Source: Enterocloster clostridioformis
GTDB taxonomy: Bacteria; Bacillota; Clostridia; Lachnospirales; Lachnospiraceae
Assembly: GCF_020297485.1 (NCBI RefSeq)
Contig: NZ_JAIWZC010000001.1
Location: 2,976,001 to 3,040,000 of the forward strand
DNA: 64,000 bases
Direction of reading: 5' to 3'
Of this stretch, positions 56,569-64,000 are shown piece after piece. Each line of letters opens with the position of its first letter. Position 1 is the stretch's first letter. Under the pieces are notes generated by a model. It was given only the letters and a program-made list of their open reading frames with translations. It was not told where the DNA came from and searched no databases. The position numbers and the translations under genes were made by a program.

Positions 56569-57530
56569 CCTTCTGAGACAACTATCAATGCTGATCAGCA
56601 GGGTAGGATACTCTCTGCTCTGCTGATCCTCAAAACTGACCGTTTAATATGGCCCTGACTGGCCGGGAAATGCGGCCCTGATGGCCGCAGAAAGTGGCCG
56701 TCTGCAGGGATCAGTTCCAGGGATATTTCACCTGCGATGGATACCAGGCATACCACAGCCTTCCGGAAAGGATCGCCGTGACAGGATGCATGGCCCATGC
56801 GAGGCGCAGATTTGATGAATCCCTGACCGTTTTGAAAAAGGACTTTACCAAAGAGCAGCTGAAGGAAACAACCGCATATCAGGCAATGGCACGGATCGGG
56901 ATGTTCTATAAGATCGAAGAGATGATCCGTGACAAGTCACCGGAAGAAAGGTATGAAGAGCGTCAAAAGCAGGCAAAGCCGCTTTTAGAGGCTTTCTTTG
57001 AGTGGCTTCATACCCTGGAGGATGCTGTGGACAGATCTTCTAAGATCGGAGAGGCGGTCCTGTATACGCTGAACCAGGAAACCTATCTGAAAAGGTATCT
57101 GGAAGATGGCCATCTGAGTATTGACAATCTAGCTGCAGAGCGGGCACTGAAAAATTTTGCCATAGGGAGACGCAACTGGCTGTTTGCCAAAAGCATCCGC
57201 GGGGCACAGGCCAGTGCGACTGTGTACAGCATCACAGAAACTGCGCTTCTGAATGGACTGAAGCCATACAACTATCTCACATATGTGATGGAAAAGATAA
57301 AAGATCTCGGTGCGTTTCCGGCAAAGGAAGAAATGCTGGAGCTTCTCCCAGAGAGTATGAAAAAAAGTCTGTAAATTGAGATCTTCTATGATAAGTTAAT
57401 GAGAAAGGTAGGTGGATGTCGTGACCACCTACCTTTACTATACGGATGCTTTTGGATTCTGTCAAGATGTATTGGAAAATCCCATCAAATTATGGTACAC
57501 TTCTTACAGGAAAACATCAGGAGGTGTGCC

Positions 57531-57806
57531 ATGAAGCTAAAAACAGACGATCCCTTTGTACCTGAAGATATCAGGGCAAAGATCAATGGACTGCAGTCCC
57601 TGCTGGATCATGCAGCCGACTTATACAGTGATATCTATAGCTGGTATGACAGTGAACTGAAATCCTATGACCCGAAAGCCACCGCAGACGATGAACTGTT
57701 TGACCCTGGCACAGGGACTGTTGTGGAGGGGATCGATTACCTGTCTATCATGGAATCCCTGTCAGAGCTGCAGACAGCCAACGAATGTAAAATGCAGAGG
57801 GATTAA
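57531..57806 (+). CDS. Passenger protein of the IS256-type element (91 aa, acidic)
   Basis: The product starts MKLKTDDPFVPEDIRAKING and is acidic and helical. TCAGGAGGTGTGCC precedes the ATG. It is convergent to the 70-aa gene, overlapping it by 4 bases. No family recognised. Confidence 0.65.
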   Translation: MKLKTDDPFVPEDIRAKINGLQSLLDHAADLYSDIYSWYDSELKSYDPKATADDELFDPGTGTVVEGIDYLSIMESLSELQTANECKMQRD

Positions 57807-58015
57807 CCTTGTGTCCCATCGGCCTGGCCTCTGGCGATGTCTTCCCGTATCAGGGCCTTGATGGCCCCTTGGACGGAAGTGTCCCTGCCATATTTGTGCT
57901 GTCTGACCCAGGCCAGGATATCTGCATCTGTCTTCATATTCAGTTTTAACTTCACCTGTACAGTATTATAGCTGTCGTACCTGTCCTGAGCATCGTATTT
58001 TGAAAATCCATACAT
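57803..58015 (-). CDS. Ribbon-helix-helix-like passenger protein (70 aa)
   Basis: The product has a basic strand VQVKLKLNMKTDADILAW followed by two helices (SVQGAIKALIREDIARG), the layout of Arc/CopG-type DNA-binding proteins. AAAGGAGCTTTCC precedes the ATG. It lies 45 bases downstream of the transposase on the same strand, so it may regulate transposition. Confidence 0.65.
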   Translation of the reverse strand: MYGFSKYDAQDRYDSYNTVQVKLKLNMKTDADILAWVRQHKYGRDTSVQGAIKALIREDIARGQADGTQG

Positions 58016-58060
58016 GGAAAGCTCCTTTCCGGATAGGTGTACACCTATGCCTGTGCGCTC

Positions 58061-59305
58061 TTATTCCGGCAGTCTGCCTTCGTACATAATGGACAGTTCC
58101 CCATAGACCTGCCCCCAGTTGCGGATGGGCATGGTCCACTTCTTCGTCGCCTCGAACGTGGCCAGGTACAGAGCCTTTAAGAGCGCCGTGCTGCCCGGGA
58201 ACACGCTCCGCTGGCGGTTGAGCTTCCGGTAGGTAGAGTTGAGGCTCTCGATCGCGTTGGTAGTATAGATCACCTTCCTGACCTCCATGGAAAACTTGAA
58301 GATGGGGGATACCACATCCCAGTTGTCATGCCAGCGTTTCATTGAGTTGGGGTACTTTGGCGTCCACTTTTCCGTCACCTTCTCCAGCGCCTCCAGCGCC
58401 TTTTCCTCGTTTGCGGCATGGTAGATGGTTTTCAGGTCCGTGGCAAATGCTTTCCGGTCCTTGTCGGAGACGTATTTCAGCGTGTTCCGTACCATATGTA
58501 CGATGCAGCGCTGCTGCTCCGTCTTCGGGAATGCCGCCGTTATGGCTTCCTTAATGCCCGTGAGCCCGTCCGAGCAGAGAATGAGGATATCCTTCACACC
58601 GCGGTTCTTCAACTCGTTCAGAACGCAGAGCCAGTACTTGGAGCTTTCATTCTCCCCGATCTGTATGCTCAGGACTTCCTTTTTACCTTCCAGCGTAAGG
58701 CCGAGGATGACATAGGCGGCAAGCTTGCGGATTACCCCGTCCTCCCGCACGGAATAATGGATTGCGTCGATGTAGACCACGGGATAGACTTCCTCCAGCG
58801 GGCGGTTCTGCCAGTCTTCAATCTGCGGCAGTATCTTGTCCGTCACGTCCGAGATGAACCCTTCCGAAGCCTCAAAACCATAAATGTCCATCAAGGTATC
58901 CGAGATTTGGCGGGTTGTCATGCCTTTTGCATACATGGATATGATCTTCTGGTCAATGCCGGAAATGTCCTTCTGGCGCTTTCTTACCACCTGGGGTTCA
59001 AACGTGGACTTCCTGTCCTGGGGCACCTGGATGTCCATGCTCCCGAAGCTGCTGTTGATCCGCTTGGGCTTGTAGCCATTGCGGTAATCATCCGAATCCG
59101 ACCGTTCTGACCTCCCATAGCCGAGATGCTCATCCATCTCCGCTTCCATCATCTCCTTCAGGGTGCTCCCCAGCAGGTCTTTGAGGGCTTCCTGGATATC
59201 CTCCGCAGTCTGGATGTCATACTCTTCCAGGAGCTGATGGACGATGTTCCTTTTCCCCTCCGTCATGACTACTTTGTGTACGGGCTGTTTTTCTCTTCTT
59301 GCCAT
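58061..59305 (-). CDS. IS256-family (mutator type) transposase
   Basis: The 414-aa product has LLGSTLKEMMEAEMDEHLGY at the N-terminus and the DDE core: VVYIDAIHYSVR (Asp), ILCSDGLTGIKEA (Asp) and the Glu in TNAIESLNSTYRK. ATG 59305 follows AAGGAGGCCTATTATT. Intact. Confidence 0.94.
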   Translation of the reverse strand: MARREKQPVHKVVMTEGKRNIVHQLLEEYDIQTAEDIQEALKDLLGSTLKEMMEAEMDEHLGYGRSERSDSDDYRNGYKPKRINSSFGSMDIQVPQDRKSTFEPQVVRKRQKDISGIDQKIISMYAKGMTTRQISDTLMDIYGFEASEGFISDVTDKILPQIEDWQNRPLEEVYPVVYIDAIHYSVREDGVIRKLAAYVILGLTLEGKKEVLSIQIGENESSKYWLCVLNELKNRGVKDILILCSDGLTGIKEAITAAFPKTEQQRCIVHMVRNTLKYVSDKDRKAFATDLKTIYHAANEEKALEALEKVTEKWTPKYPNSMKRWHDNWDVVSPIFKFSMEVRKVIYTTNAIESLNSTYRKLNRQRSVFPGSTALLKALYLATFEATKKWTMPIRNWGQVYGELSIMYEGRLPE

Positions 59306-59520
59306 AATAATAGGCCTCCTTATGATAATAGATTTTATCATAGAAGACCTAATGCTTAATAGCTATTTACAGAAAAACTTTCATACTCTCTTCTCCCATG
59401 GTCCTCCAATCTGCCTGATGATTGCCGCAGCAAACTTAAAAAGTAAAAGACAGATCCTCCCCCGGTAAGTGCTGGGGGATTTCTTATTTTGTCAAGATAC
59501 GGATTATTACTTACTTACGT

Positions 59521-60495
59521 TTAAACGCCCATAGGGTCCTTTTTACTTATCCACTCTCTGTATTGCACTGGATCCAGCGTCTTTCCCCGACGGTTTTTCA
59601 AACCATCCACAACAGCCATATTTAAAATCTTCAGACGGACTTTATGATATCCTTTATACTTGGGCTTAATCGCTGCTGCAATCATTAGCTTAAATATCTT
59701 TAATGTCATAATAGAATATGCTATCATCCTAATTATTACATTATTTTTAAATTCACGAATCAAAAAATATTTATTACGAATTGAATAATACTCCTTCCAC
59801 CATGCATCCGGCGCCATATAATTATTACACAGGGGCGGATCCTGGTGTTCTATTATCGCGCCTCTAACCACATATACCCCAAATTTTCTGGAAACACGAT
59901 ATGTATATTCAGTATCATCTCCATAAATAAACAAACTGCCGTCAGCAATCCCTACCGTCTCCACTGCTTTCCGTGAAAACAATGGACCTACAAATGCATT
60001 GGCATCTACCTGAACAACATCCTCTAACTCTTCATACTTATGCACAATCTGCCTTTCATTTAGCATCCATCCTTCCAACCTCTTGTGGTGGTAAAACTGA
60101 TACTCCCTCAAATCAATTCCGTAAATAAGGGGGCACATTCCTCCTACATTTGGAAACTTCTTCTGACAATTAAGCAGTTGCTCCAGACAGTCGGGGCATG
60201 GATATGCATCATCATCCATAATCCAATACCAATCTGCATCATAACAATCCCTAGCGGCTTTCATTCCTGCCTCAAACCCACCTGCTCCACCGGTATTTTC
60301 TGAAAGCCAAAGAACATCGATACAGTCATATTTATCTGCATATTGTCTAAGGGTTTCTTTCTCTATAAGTCCACTATTATTATCTATAACCAGTATTTTA
60401 TAAACAGGTACCGTCTGCTCACGTAAAGACTCCAAACATCTAAATAATGTGCCTGTCCGATTATAGGTTACTGTAATTGCCACTATTCTTTCCAT
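59521..60495 (-). CDS. GT2-family glycosyltransferase
   Basis: The 324-aa GT-A product has VTYNRTGTLFRCLESL at the start, the NTGGAGGFEAGM loop, the metal-binding YWIMDDDAYP, and DDTEYTYRVSRKFG, a pattern of rhamnosyl- or galactofuranosyltransferase-like enzymes. GAGGTAATT precedes ATG 60495. It is convergent to the GT4 gene at 49346; both end in GTTTAAAC, now 9 kb apart because of IS66 copy 4. Confidence 0.88.
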   Translation of the reverse strand: MERIVAITVTYNRTGTLFRCLESLREQTVPVYKILVIDNNSGLIEKETLRQYADKYDCIDVLWLSENTGGAGGFEAGMKAARDCYDADWYWIMDDDAYPCPDCLEQLLNCQKKFPNVGGMCPLIYGIDLREYQFYHHKRLEGWMLNERQIVHKYEELEDVVQVDANAFVGPLFSRKAVETVGIADGSLFIYGDDTEYTYRVSRKFGVYVVRGAIIEHQDPPLCNNYMAPDAWWKEYYSIRNKYFLIREFKNNVIIRMIAYSIMTLKIFKLMIAAAIKPKYKGYHKVRLKILNMAVVDGLKNRRGKTLDPVQYREWISKKDPMGV

Positions 60496-61014
60496 AATTA
60501 CCTCAAAATGAGCCTATCACATTCAATGTTTCCTGTACAAATATCTCATGCGTCCTCATTAATTGATATCCAGCACTAATACTATTTTCAGTATAGAAGA
60601 TACTGTTTTTATACTTATAATAACATTTTTAGGCGTCCTCTGTCTTCTGAACAAATTCATTATCATTCTCTCTCTTTAAACAGGAAATTTCATCTCTCAC
60701 CCTTCCATAAAACACATAAATATACGCTATATGATTATTCAAATGGGCATCCATCACTTATTAAATTCGATATATATTTGTCATTGTATTCTCTTGAGTT
60801 TCACCCAATCCCCATATGCACTGAACCAACAATAATAAAAAGAGCCATAATTTAAAGTTTCTTCGATGTATTAAGCATATAATTTACTACCATCTTCTTC
60901 CAATGCCTCAAACGAAGAATCTGGATATTTCATAAGAATAGCATAACCACAAGTAATTAAATTACCAGCAAAATTTACTACTTTATTTTGTTCACTGACT
61001 AATTTACTAATTAT
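60496..61014. other. Intergenic AT-rich stretch without a supported gene
   Basis: Only short frames without ribosome sites are present. It separates the polysaccharide locus from the decayed IS21. Confidence 0.5.
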
Positions 61015-61181
61015 TCCGGGGCTCTTTGAGCCACCTGTGCGGACTTTGAGAGCCGCCGTTCCGGAGAATGGGAGCCACAGATTCCGGTAATTCAGAGCCA
61101 CTTTTGGCTCTGTTACATATAGTTTCCTTTATACTGTAGATACACACTTTGGTGTGAATACAGATAAAGGAGGTCACCATT

Positions 61182-62682
61182 ATGACCCAGTATCGTGAAA
61201 TCCTTCGCTTAAAAAGCCTGGGATTCAGTGACCGGAACATCGCCCATAGTTGCGGCGTGTCTCGAAATACTGTCGCTAAAGTCACCAAAAAGGCTGTGGA
61301 AATTAATCTTTCCTGGCCATTGGATTTTGACATGACCGACAGGGCTCTTGAGGAACTTTTGTTTCCTAAGGATAAGTCAGCCACCAATCGACGGATTCCT
61401 GACTTTGACTACATCCGTAAAGAATTGTTACGGAACGGAGTCAACAAAAAGCTCCTCTGGGTGGAATACTGTGAGGAATGCCGTATGAACGGCGAAGAAC
61501 CACTCATGTATTCCCAGTTCTGCCATTACATCCAAAAGGATGAGGAAAAACGCAGAGCAACCATGCATATCCAGCGGAAACCTGGTGAACAGATCGAAGT
61601 TGACTGGGCGGGAGATCCTGCCCACATCATTGATCCGGATACCGGTGAGATAACGGATGCATGGGTTTTCGTAGGAGTTCTGACCTACAGTCAGTATGCG
61701 TTTGTAAAAGCATACATGGATGAAAAGACAAACAACTGGATCAAAGCACATATCCAGATGTTTGAGTTTTTCGGCGGCGTTACACCAATGCTTGTCTCAG
61801 ATAACTGCACAACTGCAGTGAATCATACAAAAAGCGATTGGTATACAACTGCTTTGAATACCACATACCACGAGATGGCGGAGCATTATAATCTTGCCAT
61901 TGTTCCGGCGAGAGTCCGGAAACCCAAGGATAAACCAAATGTTGAAGGATCTGTTGGAAAAATATCCACATGGATCACAGCAGCCCTTCGAAATGAACAG
62001 TTTTTCTCTTTGTCAGAGCTAAATGTTGCAATCAGAGAAAAACTGGATGCCTATAACGCTCGTAAGTTCCAGAAAAAGGAATGCAGCAGGCTGAGTTTAT
62101 TTCTTGGGGAAGAAATGCCATTACTGGCTCCGCTGCCTGCTACACCCTTTGAACTTGCCGAGTGGAAACAAGCCACCGTGCAGTTCAGCTATCACATCGC
62201 AGTAGAGAAGATGTTCTACTCCGTGCCTTATCAGTATATCAAAAATAAGGTCGATGTGCGTATAACAGATACAACGATTGAAATTTTTCATAATCACAAT
62301 AGGATCGCCTCCCACCGCAGGCTCTATGGCCGAAGCGGTCAGTATTCTACTATTACGGAACATATACCGCAGGATCACCAGATACACAAGTAAGGTTGTC
62401 GATGGAATCCTTACCTCCGGCAGGGTTGAACAGCAGTCCTACAGAAGCTGTATGGGACTGTTAAGGTTGGCTGAAAAGTATTCGCCGGCAAAACTGGAAC
62501 AGGCATGCACAAAGGCACTTGCCTATTCTGGAAAGCCCAGCTATAAAAGTATAAATAACCTGCTTGCTACCATGAAGGGCGAACCTGATCTCACAGCAGA
62601 TGATACCGCTGCATCTAAGGCAGAAGCAAAACCGCATGGCATTACCAGAGGAGCCAGATACTATGGAGGTAAAAAATCATGA
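61182..62682 (+). pseudogene. istA: IS21 istA with deletion and frameshift near 62385
   Basis: From MTQYREILRLKSLGFSDRNI (GGAGGTCACC upstream) it is open to 62393. The C-terminal part (GILTSGRVEQQSYRSCMGLL) is in another frame, and about 25 codons expected between QDHQ and VVDGILTS are missing. DDE residues are present (VEVDWAGDPA, SDNCTTAV). Confidence 0.85.
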
Positions 62683-63454
62683 CAAATCAAAGTACACTCG
62701 ACAAACTTATTGAAATGCGTCTTACTTCTATGGCAGATGCATTTCGTATCCAGATGGATGACAGCAGCATGAAGGATGTTCCTTTTGAAGACCGTTTCGG
62801 TATGCTGGTCGATGTTGAATACAGCAGCCGAAAGAATAACCGTCTGAAAAGGCTGATTCGTTCAGCAGAACTGGAACAGCGCGATGCCAGTATTGCAGCA
62901 ATCGACTATCAGTCCGGACGCAAGCTGAATAAAGCACTTATCAGCAGACTGGCAACCTGTGAATACATCACAGAATACCGGAACATCTTTATTACCGGAG
63001 CAACCGGAAGCGGCAAAACTTACATTGCCTGTGCCTTTGGCATGGAAGCCTGCAAGCATTATTATTCAGTAAAGTATGTGCGCCTCCCGGATTTATTACT
63101 GGACTTACAGGCGGCCAGGGATAACAGCACATTTGGTGCTGTTCTGAAAAAATACACCAAGCCAGCATTACTGATTTTGGATGAATGGCTGCTGCTGAAA
63201 CTGACTGAAGCTGAAGCCAGAAACCTGTTTGAACTGATACATAAGAGGCGCAAAAATCCTCTACGATCTTTTGCTCTCAGTTCCGTGAGAACGAATGGTA
63301 TCAGCAGATCTGCAGCGGTGAAAGTACACTTGCAGATGCCATCATGGATCGTATACCCTACGATTCATACAAAATCGATATTGAAAGCATCGATCCGACC
63401 AAAGATCTCTCAATGAGAAAAGTATATGGCCTGGATCCGGCACAAGCTAAGTAA
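62679..63454 (+). pseudogene. istB: IS21 istB with one-base frameshift
   Basis: Walker A TGATGSGKTY and LLILDEWLLLK are intact. In a run of A at about 63254 one base is lost; the proper ending (FCSQFRENEWYQQ to YGLDPAQAK) continues in another frame to TAA 63452-63454. Confidence 0.88.
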
Positions 63455-63574
63455 CAAAAGCAGGGGGCTCCGTTAGTCCGGACAGGTGGCTCTCGCCACT
63501 CCGGACTGGCGGCTCCGCCGCACCGTAATATTCATAATTTACTTTGTGATCTTGGAGCGCTATTTTATTTCTAG

Positions 63575-64000
63575 TATAAATGTTTTTAAATAACTTTATG
63601 TTATTCCTCTTTTATGGTATACTCTTATTTATACCAAATCCGGAGGAAAGAACTTATGCCTAAAAACGCAAATTCAATTTCGCTTACTGATGACGAGTTG
63701 CGATATCTGACATCAGTCACTCAAAAAGGAACGGTTCAGGCCAGAGTTTATAAAAGAGCAAAAATACTTCTCTTAAAATCCCAGAGGCTTTCCAATGAGT
63801 TTATTGCGGAGAAACTGGACATCACAGTTCCTACGGTTCGCCTCTGCCTGCAAAAATTTATGGAATCCGGGGTAGCGGCAGCTCTGGAAGATTCCCACGG
63901 GCGGGGACGAAAAGCGGAAATATTTGATGATTCCAAAGCCTGGGTAGTAAATATTGCCTGCCAAAAACCAACCGCTTTTGGCCTTGCCGCCGAACTATGG
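63575..64000 (+). mobile_element. IS630-type element, left part (runs off the window)
   Basis: Begins TATAAATG after CTAG (63571-63574), the same target as the other IS630 insertions here. Confidence 0.78.
63656..64000 (+). CDS. IS630-family transposase, N-terminal 115 residues
   Basis: Starts MPKNANSISLTDDELRYL, clearly homologous to the 427-aa transposase at 42390 (GTVQARVYKRAKILLLKS versus GTVEARVHRRAKILLLKS). CGGAGGAAAGAACTT precedes the ATG. The 3' end lies beyond the window. Confidence 0.9.
   Translation, partial: MPKNANSISLTDDELRYLTSVTQKGTVQARVYKRAKILLLKSQRLSNEFIAEKLDITVPTVRLCLQKFMESGVAAALEDSHGRGRKAEIFDDSKAWVVNIACQKPTAFGLAAELW

Larger units (their letters stand above)
54071..56706 (+). 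mobile_element. IS21-family element (2636 bp)
   Basis: Termini TGCAGATTGCCAGCC (left) and GTGGCCGTCTGCA (right), with several internal GGCGGCCAG / GGCCG repeats at both ends as expected for IstA binding. 5-bp duplication GGGAT (54066-54070 and 56707-56711) in IS66 tnpC. Confidence 0.93.
57351..59390 (-). mobile_element. IS256-type element with two passenger genes (2040 bp)
   Basis: Inverted termini GAGAGTATGAAA...TCTGTAAAT at both ends and the exact 8-bp duplication TTCTCCCA (57343-57350 and 59391-59398). Typical IS256 elements are about 1.3-1.4 kb; here 700 extra bases with two small genes lie inside the termini. Confidence 0.93.
51394..59446 (+). pseudogene. tnpC: IS66 tnpC (copy 4) in four pieces
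   Basis: Pieces: 51394-51427 (MDPLFTEEQL), 53144-54070 (Met13 to GVEFLGD region), 56707-57350 (DQFQGYFTCDGYQAY to EMLELLP) and 59391-59446 (to SKLKK-stop). The joins correspond to IS91-like, IS21 and IS256 insertions. Confidence 0.92.
50494..59518 (+). mobile_element. IS66 copy 4, 9.0 kb with nested IS91-like, MITE, IS21 and IS256
   Basis: Intact termini and the 8-bp duplication GTTTAAAC (50486-50493 and 59519-59526). Inside are IS91-like 51428-53143 (itself holding a MITE), IS21 54071-56706 with duplication GGGAT, and IS256-type 57351-59390 with duplication TTCTCCCA. Confidence 0.95.
61015..63530 (+). mobile_element. IS21-family element, decayed
   Basis: GGCTC/GAGCC-rich ends (GAGCCACCTGTGCGGACT at the left; AGTCCGGACAGGTGGCTC at the right) surround istA and istB, both frameshifted. 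Related to the fragments at 30390-31263 and 35496-36206. The precise termini are uncertain. Confidence 0.75.

Overview
The window looks like a Gram-positive, spore-forming gut anaerobe of the Lachnospiraceae / Enterocloster-Clostridium type. The signs are strong AGGAGG-type ribosome sites throughout, a CotF-like spore-coat gene, a clostripain-family protease, choline-binding-type wall repeats, iron-sulfur aldo/keto reductases and many IS66, IS630, IS21, IS91, IS256 and IS1634-type elements. No rRNA, tRNA or CRISPR array was seen.

Layout. 1-385: right end of an IS1634-like element. 386-17.8 kb: ordinary chromosome. It holds an iron-sulfur regulator-like protein, a sigma-like protein, a LytTR regulator, a four-gene minus-strand operon (181-aa protein, 1053-aa coiled-coil protein, C11 protease, NlpC/P60 hydrolase), spore-coat genes, a secreted wall-binding protein and a MerR-controlled redox operon (two aldo/keto reductases, flavodoxin, small protein, SDR, lipoprotein flavodoxin). 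17.9-21.5 kb: debris of an integrative element, a truncated IS630, a 136-bp MITE and a broken DUF1016 nuclease gene. 21.6-36.4 kb: nested insertion sequences surrounding an AT-rich three-gene module (28.4-30.05 kb) that ends in a SecB-like chaperone. 36.4-38.1 kb: a two-gene module, a TPR-like protein plus a TIR-domain effector. 38.2-60.5 kb: a polysaccharide locus (phosphoglucomutase paralogue pseudogene, intact phosphoglucomutase, O-antigen-ligase-like protein, GT4 and GT2 glycosyltransferases) torn open by insertion sequences. One of these is a 9-kb IS66 containing IS91-like, MITE, IS21 and IS256 elements. 60.5-64 kb: a decayed IS21 and the start of another IS630.

How the genes fit together. 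The redox operon has a textbook MerR promoter (19-bp spacer with a dyad), and its merR appears to start at ACG. The SecB-like and TIR modules sit between insertion sequences, have no visible housekeeping role and resemble accessory defence or stress cassettes; both are candidates for undescribed systems. The mobile elements record their own history: exact target duplications date the nesting (IS1634 into IS66; IS21 and IS256 into IS66; MITE into IS91 into IS66). The MITE can be derived base for base from the resident IS630 by deletion between two copies of an 8-bp microhomology.
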